A DNA stretch of 64,000 nt, from assembly GCF_039645565.1 (NCBI RefSeq), contig NZ_CP147914.1, positions 1,919,573-1,983,572 of the forward strand, written 5' to 3'. A program made the translations under genes and the position numbers. Of this stretch, positions 55,376 through 64,000 are shown piece after piece (the stretch's first letter is position 1; every line of letters starts with the position of its first letter). This DNA is from Sulfurimonas sp. HSL1-2. Its GTDB lineage: Bacteria > Campylobacterota > Campylobacteria > Campylobacterales > Sulfurimonadaceae. The notes under the pieces were generated by a model, which was not told the DNA's origin, made no database searches, and was given only the letters and a program-made list of their open reading frames with translations.

Positions 55376-56367
55376 CTAAAACCAGAGCTCGTCGCCCTGG
55401 CGGAGCAGATCGACGTAGTTGGCCCGCTCCAGGGCCGAAGGGTTGGGAGCCTTGGCATAGCTGATCGCCCCGCGCATCTGGTCGAACGATTCGTACTCGT
55501 GCTCGGTCATCCAGCGCTCCGCGGCCTCGAGCATCACAGCGGCATGGGCTTCCCCCCGTTCGTAGAAGACCGTCGCGGCGGCCACCGTGCTCGCCCCGGC
55601 CATCACGGCCTTGACGATATCGGTTCCCTCCGTCACCCCGCCCCCGGTGCAGAACTGCAGCCCGCTCTGGCCGTAGCAGACCGCCACGGCGCGCAGGGCC
55701 GCCGCGAAATCGGCCGGGGAACTTTTGTAGAGTTTTCGGCTCCACTCCAGCGCTTCGAGGTCGATGTCGCTGTGGTAGAAACGGTTGAAGAGTACGGCCG
55801 CCGCCGCACCGGCCTCCTCCGCCGCCTTGAGGAAATGGGGCAGCGCGGTAAACGCGGGGGCCAGTTTGACGGCGAACGGCAGGGTCGTCTCCTTCCGGAC
55901 CGCGGCGATCGCCCCCAGGTAGTGCGCCTCGATCTGGTCGGGGGCGATCCATGCCCTGTCGGCGGGGTAGTAGAGGTTCAGCTCCAGCGCCGCCGCGCCC
56001 GCCTCCTCGAGCATTTTGGCGTACCGGGTCCACCCACCGCTGCTTACCCCGTTGAGGCTGGCGATCACGGGGATCTCCAATGCGGATTTCAGGGCGCGCA
56101 GACGGTTGACGTAGTTCTCGGTCTCGTAATTCTCGAACTGTCCCTCGGGGAAGAAGTCAAGCGCTTCGGAGAAGGCGTTTTTGCCGTGAAAGAGCATATG
56201 GTCGATCTCGTGCAGCTCCGCATTGATCTGCTCCTCGAAAAGCGAATGCATGACGACCGCGGAGACGCCGTGCTCTTCCAGGGCGCGGCAGCGGTCGGTA
56301 TGCAGGCTCATCGGCGAAGCCGAGACGATGAGGGGGTTTTTCAGTTCCAGGCCGAGATAGTTGACAC

Positions 56368-56371
<4 letters not shown>
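55376..56371 (-). CDS. Dihydroorotate dehydrogenase-like protein paired with PFOR
   Basis: 331 residues. FMN-type TIM barrel: LKNPLIVSASPMS, SLNGVSSGGW, ELNLYYPADR, AVKLAPAFT and FCTGGGVTEGTDIVKAVMAGAS. The usual catalytic Cys/Ser loop of true dihydroorotate dehydrogenases is not obvious, so pyrimidine synthesis is unlikely. Such proteins are repeatedly found beside pyruvate:ferredoxin oxidoreductase. The start at 56371 overlaps the oxidoreductase stop (ATGA); an ATG two codons upstream (56377) is also possible. An electron-transfer partner role is inference. Confidence 0.78.
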
Positions 56372-59937
<3,566 letters not shown>

Positions 59938-60167
59938 CTCTTGGCTCCTTTGGTCTTGCATCGGCATGATCCCGCTGCGGAGAAAAGCCGTCTGTTCCCG
60001 CTGTACGCGTCCACGCCAGCCTTGCGACGGTACTGCAAGAAACTTTCTACCCGTCGGTCATCGCCCATTGTACTGCGATGCGCTAAAAAGTCAAATTAAT
60101 TAAAACGGAATGAAACCGAAGAGAGATATTCGGGGGGATAAACCCCCGCAAAACACGCCGCTGCGCG

Positions 60168-61127
60168 TCAGTCGATCAGGTTGATGGACGACAGCAGTTC
60201 GCTGTCGATCGTGTAGGTGTGGGAGACGACTTCGTCGATCTCCATGAGTCCGTAAGAACCGTCGCGGTAATAGACGACTTTGTTGGCGTCTCGGGAGTGC
60301 AGCAGGTGGTCGATGGCATGGATAACGAACTCAAAGGCCATCAGCCTGTCGGTGACCGTCGGGTTCCCCCCGCGCTGGATATGCCCCAGAATGCTCACCC
60401 TGGTCTCCAGGCCTATCGTCGACTCCAGCCACTCGGCGATCTCGGCGGTCTTGCCCGTTCCCTCGGCCACGACGGCCAGAACATAGCCGCGTCCCCCGGC
60501 CACCTCTTCAAGCAGCTGTTTCTCCGCCACTTTGATATTGAAATCGGCCTCGGGGATGATACAGATCTCGGCCCCGCTGGCCAGGGCGGAAACGACAGCA
60601 AGGTAGCCGCACTCCCTACCCATGACCTCGACGACGAAGGCGCGGTCGAACGTCGACGCGGTATCGCGGATCTTGTCCAGGGCGTCGCGGATGACGTTGA
60701 GCGCCGTATCGACGCCCAGGCAGTAGTCCGTGCCGTAGATATCGTTGTCAATCGTTGTCGGAATGCCGACAAAGTTCAGCGGGAACTCCTCGCTGAAACG
60801 CTGCATGGCACGGAAAGAGCCGTCCCCGCCGAGCACGACGAGCCCCGTGATGTCATACTTTTTGAGGTTCTCGAAGGCCTGCTTGCGGTATTCATACTCG
60901 AAAAAACGCTTGGAACGGGACGAGCGGATAATGGAGCCGCCCCGGTGCAGGATCCCTGCAACGTCTTTATGGGAGGCTTCGGTAATCTCGCCGTCGATCA
61001 TCCCCTCCAGGCCGTGGTGGATGAAGTAGTGCTTCTCCCCCCGCTTGAAAGCGTAATCGACAAACTTCTTGATCGCGGGGTTCATCCCGGGCGCATCACC
61101 GCCCGAACACATGATGGCCAGTGCCAT
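60168..61127 (-). CDS. pfkA: ATP-dependent 6-phosphofructokinase
   Basis: 319 residues. Phosphorylates fructose 6-phosphate. GGDAPGMNPAIKKFVDYA, LVVLGGDGSFRAMQRF, TIDNDIYGTDYCLGVDTAL and EVMGRECGYLA match group A enzymes; the Gly in GGDGS favours ATP over pyrophosphate. AAAAGGAGCGCAC precedes the ATG. Many Campylobacterota lack this enzyme, so glycolysis may be complete here. First neighbour of the P-loop gene and gapA, same strand. Confidence 0.92.
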   Translation of the reverse strand: MALAIMCSGGDAPGMNPAIKKFVDYAFKRGEKHYFIHHGLEGMIDGEITEASHKDVAGILHRGGSIIRSSRSKRFFEYEYRKQAFENLKKYDITGLVVLGGDGSFRAMQRFSEEFPLNFVGIPTTIDNDIYGTDYCLGVDTALNVIRDALDKIRDTASTFDRAFVVEVMGRECGYLAVVSALASGAEICIIPEADFNIKVAEKQLLEEVAGGRGYVLAVVAEGTGKTAEIAEWLESTIGLETRVSILGHIQRGGNPTVTDRLMAFEFVIHAIDHLLHSRDANKVVYYRDGSYGLMEIDEVVSHTYTIDSELLSSINLID

Positions 61128-61139
61128 GTGCGCTCCTTT

Positions 61140-61859
61140 TTATTCGTCGATGGTGACGACGTCGCTCCGGATATCGTTGAACAGCAAGGTCTTGTGGTTC
61201 ATGCGGCGCTGATAGAAAAACTGGTTCCGCTTCATATTCTTCAGTTCGGACGTGTTGTAGTAGTTCGCATTGGAACAGCGGCCGAGAAAGAGAAACGTAA
61301 AGAGCAGTTTGAGCTGGGCATTCTCGAAGATCTCATGCGGCTGCGTCAGGAAGGTCAGCCCGTATTTTTTCATGTTGATCATGTTGAAAATATAGAGGAG
61401 GAAGTCTTCGAACTTCGTATAAAAACCGCCCAGCTGCGCGATCTCATGGAAAAAATAATAGTAGTTTTCCAGCAGTTCCTGCTTGGAGATCGTCTGCGAG
61501 AGCCGGCTTTTGACGTCACGCTTGTTGGAGAAGTAGCTCGGGTTTACCGCAAGGTAGATGTGTTTGCGCGCCTTGATCGCCTCGTCGAAGGCCGCGTCGA
61601 AGGCATCGCTCTCTTCAAACTGCATGTAGTAAAAGTGCTCGTCTTTGTAACGCGCCTCGACCTCATCGGATGTGGGGTCCGAAAAGTCCATGTAGAGCGT
61701 CGGGATGCCGCTGGCAATGACAAACTCGCGGATCTTGGACGCGAGGTTCGTCTTGCCCGCCCCCTCTTCGCCGAGGATCAGCGTATTTTTATCGAGGAGA
61801 TCCTCGGAGAGCTTGAGGGCGGCAATGCTGCTGTTGCAGTGACCGATAATGCTTTTCAT
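61140..61859 (-). CDS. P-loop ATPase-like protein between pfkA and gapA
   Basis: 239 residues. Walker A G30-E-E-G-A-G-K36-T37 in LILGEEGAGKTNLA; a hydrophobic strand ending in Asp (TLYMDFSDP, about 53-61) may be Walker B. The C-terminal half is rich in aromatic residues and basic near the end. No known family recognised beyond the HerA/DUF87-like AAA superfamily look. It starts 9 bases after the gapA stop and ends 12 bases before pfkA, so all three genes may share a message. A regulatory role in central carbon metabolism is a guess from position. Confidence 0.7.
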   Translation of the reverse strand: MKSIIGHCNSSIAALKLSEDLLDKNTLILGEEGAGKTNLASKIREFVIASGIPTLYMDFSDPTSDEVEARYKDEHFYYMQFEESDAFDAAFDEAIKARKHIYLAVNPSYFSNKRDVKSRLSQTISKQELLENYYYFFHEIAQLGGFYTKFEDFLLYIFNMINMKKYGLTFLTQPHEIFENAQLKLLFTFLFLGRCSNANYYNTSELKNMKRNQFFYQRRMNHKTLLFNDIRSDVVTIDE

Positions 61860-61868
61860 CCGCGTGCC

Positions 61869-62864
61869 TCAGTGTTCCCCGACGAACTTCGCCATGTCCA
61901 TCAGACGCTCGGTATAACCCCACTCGTTGTCGTACCATGCCAGTACCTTGACGACCGTACCGTCGATGACGCTGAGCATGTCCGGGACGAAGGTACAGCT
62001 GTAGGAGGAGCCGACGAAGTCGCTGGAGACGCGTTTGTCGTGATCGATCTCGACACGGCCCGCGTATTCGCCCGCCGCAGCGGCTTCAAAGGCGGCAATG
62101 ACCTCCTCTTTGGTCGTCGCTTTTTTCAGGTTGACCGTCAGGTCGACGACGGAGACGTCTGTCGTCGGAACACGCATGGCGTAGCCGTTGAGCTTGCCCT
62201 GGAGGTGCGGCATAACGAGGCCGATCGCCTTGGCGGCACCTGTTGTCGTCGGGATCATATTCACCGCCGCCGCGCGGGCACGGCGCATATCCTTGCTGTG
62301 CTTGACGTCGAGCAGGTTCTGGTCGTTCGTATAGGAGTGGATCGTCGTCATCAGACCGTTTTCGATCCCGAAGGTGTCATCGAGGATCTTCGTTACCGGC
62401 GCCAGCGCGTTGGTCGTACAGCTGGCGTTGGAGATGACCGCTTCGCCCTTGTAGCTGTCGGTGTTGATGCCGATGACATAGGTCGGGGTGTCATCCTTGG
62501 CCGGCGCGGACATGACGACCTTTCTGACGCTTCCTTTGAGGTGTTTTTTCGCCGTTTCCGTCGTCAGGAAGACGCCCGTACACTCGACGACGACTTCGGC
62601 GCCGGCTTTGCTGAAGTCCAAAGATTCGGGATCACGCTCACTGAACATCATGACCGGCTTGCCGCCGACTTCGATCGTATTTTCGTCGATGACCTTCGTA
62701 TCGATGCCGGCGTGCACAGAATCATATTTGAGCAGGTACTCCAGCATATCGGGTTTGGCGGTCGTATTGATCGCCACCAGTTCCATGTCATCACGCTGTG
62801 CCGCGATCTTGATCGCGATAAGCCCGATGCGTCCCGTTCCGTTAACCGCCACTTTGATTGCCAT
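61869..62864 (-). CDS. gapA: Glyceraldehyde-3-phosphate dehydrogenase, type I
   Basis: 331 residues. NAD-binding N-terminus IKVAVNGTGRIGLIAIKIA, catalytic Cys in ISNASCTTNALAPV, and the SKD-type loop area. Works in glycolysis or gluconeogenesis. The Asp/Leu pattern around the NAD pocket was not resolved, so NAD or NADP use is open. Start at 62864 (MAIKVAVNG), AGGA upstream; ATG two codons earlier also possible. Confidence 0.95.
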   Translation of the reverse strand: MAIKVAVNGTGRIGLIAIKIAAQRDDMELVAINTTAKPDMLEYLLKYDSVHAGIDTKVIDENTIEVGGKPVMMFSERDPESLDFSKAGAEVVVECTGVFLTTETAKKHLKGSVRKVVMSAPAKDDTPTYVIGINTDSYKGEAVISNASCTTNALAPVTKILDDTFGIENGLMTTIHSYTNDQNLLDVKHSKDMRRARAAAVNMIPTTTGAAKAIGLVMPHLQGKLNGYAMRVPTTDVSVVDLTVNLKKATTKEEVIAAFEAAAAGEYAGRVEIDHDKRVSSDFVGSSYSCTFVPDMLSVIDGTVVKVLAWYDNEWGYTERLMDMAKFVGEH

Positions 62865-62896
62865 AGTCATTTCCTCGCAAAATGTTTAATATCGCC

Positions 62897-62902
62897 ATTA
62901 TA
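62897..62902 (-). promoter_or_regulatory. -10 box of gapA
   Basis: Minus-strand TATAAT in TACTATAATGGCG, predicting a leader of about 25-30 bases with GCGAGGAAATG as the ribosome region. Confidence 0.5.
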
Positions 62903-62948
62903 GTAAAAATGGTTTATAGAAAAGGTTACAGCGCTGCACAAAATCCGC

Positions 62949-64000
62949 TCACGGCGCGGTGACGTCTTTCATGACGGGAGTGCCGTCACCGACTTCAAAA
63001 CGCTTGATCGTCGTAACGGATGCCGACGTTTCACGGATCGTCGCAACGGCCCGGAAGGAGACCGTCACCCGCTCCGTACTGACTTCGGCAACCGCATAAC
63101 CGTGCTGGTGGGAGTTGAAATAGCCGATATGCGGATTGGGAATACGCATCGCCTCCTCTACCCCTTCCGGCTCCATCTGTTCGACCAGCGGCTGCAGCAG
63201 TGCGCTGAGCGTACTGTCACCCGATACGCTGCTGGCAAGCCCCAGTCCCAGCTCATAAAGGTTCGACGAGGTGACGGAGGTCCCGACAAATTCCGGTGCG
63301 ACGATTTCTGCCAACGGATTGTTGAAGTCTTTGGTCAGATGCCCGGTAATATAACTGTGAATATCCCCCGTCAGTGCAACAAAATTCTGCAGCGTCCCTT
63401 CGGCCTTGTAGGTGGCGACGGCATCGATAATCTCCTGCCGCTCCGCCTGGAATCCGTCCCACTGGTCCAGGTTGAAATAGCTCTCAAGCAGCCCGGCTAT
63501 GCCGGTGAGTTTCATCTGCATCAACGTCACCTCGTTCCCCCAGAAAACCCAGCGTCTCCCCGAACGGCGTACCGTATCGAGGAACCAGCGCTTCTGTTCG
63601 CTGCCGAGCATCGTCCGTCCCGGGTCGGTAATGCCATCGCACCCCGGGGTCACATAGCGTTCGCCGTACTCCCCTTCCCCGCAGGGGTGGGCTGAGCGGT
63701 AAAGCCGCTGGTCCGTCAGTACAAGTTCCATCAATTCTCCGAAACGAAACGTGCGGTAGATACGGATGTTGAACGGTGTGGGGCTCTGCGCATCGTACCA
63801 GACGTCGACGGGCTGGTTGGCAAACCAGGCGAGGTTTGCCGCAAGTCGAAGGTTGAACAGCCCTTCGGCGTTCCCGTCGGCCGTATAGTTGTGGTCGGGA
63901 GCATGGTCACCGTCGTAGCAATCGTTGGCGAATTCGTGGTCATCCCAGATCGTGATAAACGTAAAACGTTCGTGGACCCGCTGCAGTTTCTCGTCGCTGC
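62949..64000 (-). CDS. PhoD-like alkaline phosphatase, 5' part outside the window
   Basis: At least 350 residues, open at the window edge. The visible part begins before the metal motif IWDDHEFANDC, then ELVLTDQRLYRS, WVFWGNEVTLMQM, NFVALTGDIHSYI and a C-terminal domain with HQHGYAVAEVS. These are PhoD (PF09423) landmarks; such enzymes are Tat-exported phosphomono- or diesterases that use Fe and Ca. The signal peptide and first motifs would be upstream and cannot be seen. Leftward, ends 85 bases after the gapA start, no visible terminator between. Confidence 0.88.
   Translation of the reverse strand, partial: SDEKLQRVHERFTFITIWDDHEFANDCYDGDHAPDHNYTADGNAEGLFNLRLAANLAWFANQPVDVWYDAQSPTPFNIRIYRTFRFGELMELVLTDQRLYRSAHPCGEGEYGERYVTPGCDGITDPGRTMLGSEQKRWFLDTVRRSGRRWVFWGNEVTLMQMKLTGIAGLLESYFNLDQWDGFQAERQEIIDAVATYKAEGTLQNFVALTGDIHSYITGHLTKDFNNPLAEIVAPEFVGTSVTSSNLYELGLGLASSVSGDSTLSALLQPLVEQMEPEGVEEAMRIPNPHIGYFNSHQHGYAVAEVSTERVTVSFRAVATIRETSASVTTIKRFEVGDGTPVMKDVTAP

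Noticed and set aside
60219-62903. 894-codon open frame opposite pfkA and gapA
   Set aside because: Antisense shadow; spans three real genes.

Overview
The window looks like a chromosomal segment of a sulfur-oxidising member of the Campylobacterota, most likely a Sulfurimonas/Sulfuricurvum-type organism. This rests on protein content and gene order, not on a database search. The clues are two different sulfide:quinone reductases, a DUF3373-type porin, an HspR-CbpA pair, a pyruvate:ferredoxin oxidoreductase with a dihydroorotate-dehydrogenase-like partner, and runs of genes that match the order I recall from Campylobacter jejuni (ftsH/psd-like/pssA/prmA and pyrH/rpoZ/spoT/tyrS/nitronate monooxygenase/amidase). 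Base composition is high for the phylum (mostly near 55-60% GC by eye). Coding density is high; the only gene-free stretch over 300 bases is about 315 bp at 34186-34500.

Layout. 1-7.1 kb is a sulfide island. Going leftward are a cytoplasmic-type SQR, a 54-residue basic microprotein, a membrane-anchored protein with a degenerate peptide deformylase domain, and the start of a PAS sensor. Going rightward are a small exported Cys protein, a porin, a Tat-exported SQR and a 77-residue membrane protein. A dyad-symmetric site lies between the two arms. 7.1-20.3 kb holds housekeeping and membrane genes (pepN, EAL-HDOD, thpR, pepP/serS divergent, a double beta-propeller lipoprotein, a MATE exporter, mgtE). 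20.3-26.7 kb is a seven-gene leftward run: PDC sensor-hisH-hisA-prmA-ftsH-psd-like-pssA. 26.8-34.2 kb holds envelope and information genes (waaC-lpxL, lgt, rsmD, exonuclease, murA), hspR-cbpA with a recognisable HAIR operator, and a tRNA-Pro(CGG).

34.5-37.1 kb holds purH and a REC-HD-GYP protein. 37.2-40.6 kb is a metal (probably zinc) acquisition cluster: an HCPVC exported peptide, a His-rich outer-membrane protein, ZnuA and ZnuB, with no ATPase gene beside them. 41.4-42.2 kb is an AT-rich island with an orphan PD-(D/E)XK nuclease-like gene. 42.2-49.7 kb mixes trpC, a TPR lipoprotein, ykgJ, a tRNA methyltransferase, kdsB, rpsO, an Rrf2 regulator, a DHH phosphoesterase and an amidase. 49.7-55.2 kb is the conserved pyrH-rpoZ-spoT-tyrS-NMO-amidase operon. 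55.4-64 kb is carbon metabolism (PFOR and its partner, pfkA, a P-loop protein, gapA), ending in a truncated PhoD-like phosphatase.

Two themes stand out. First, two conserved enzyme families appear as apparent pseudo-enzymes: a deformylase-like protein without its Cys or HExxH, and a phosphatidylserine-decarboxylase-like protein without the serine that becomes the pyruvoyl group. Second, several genes have a TATAAT-type -10 box ending only 5-8 bases before the start codon, which predicts leaderless or nearly leaderless mRNAs.
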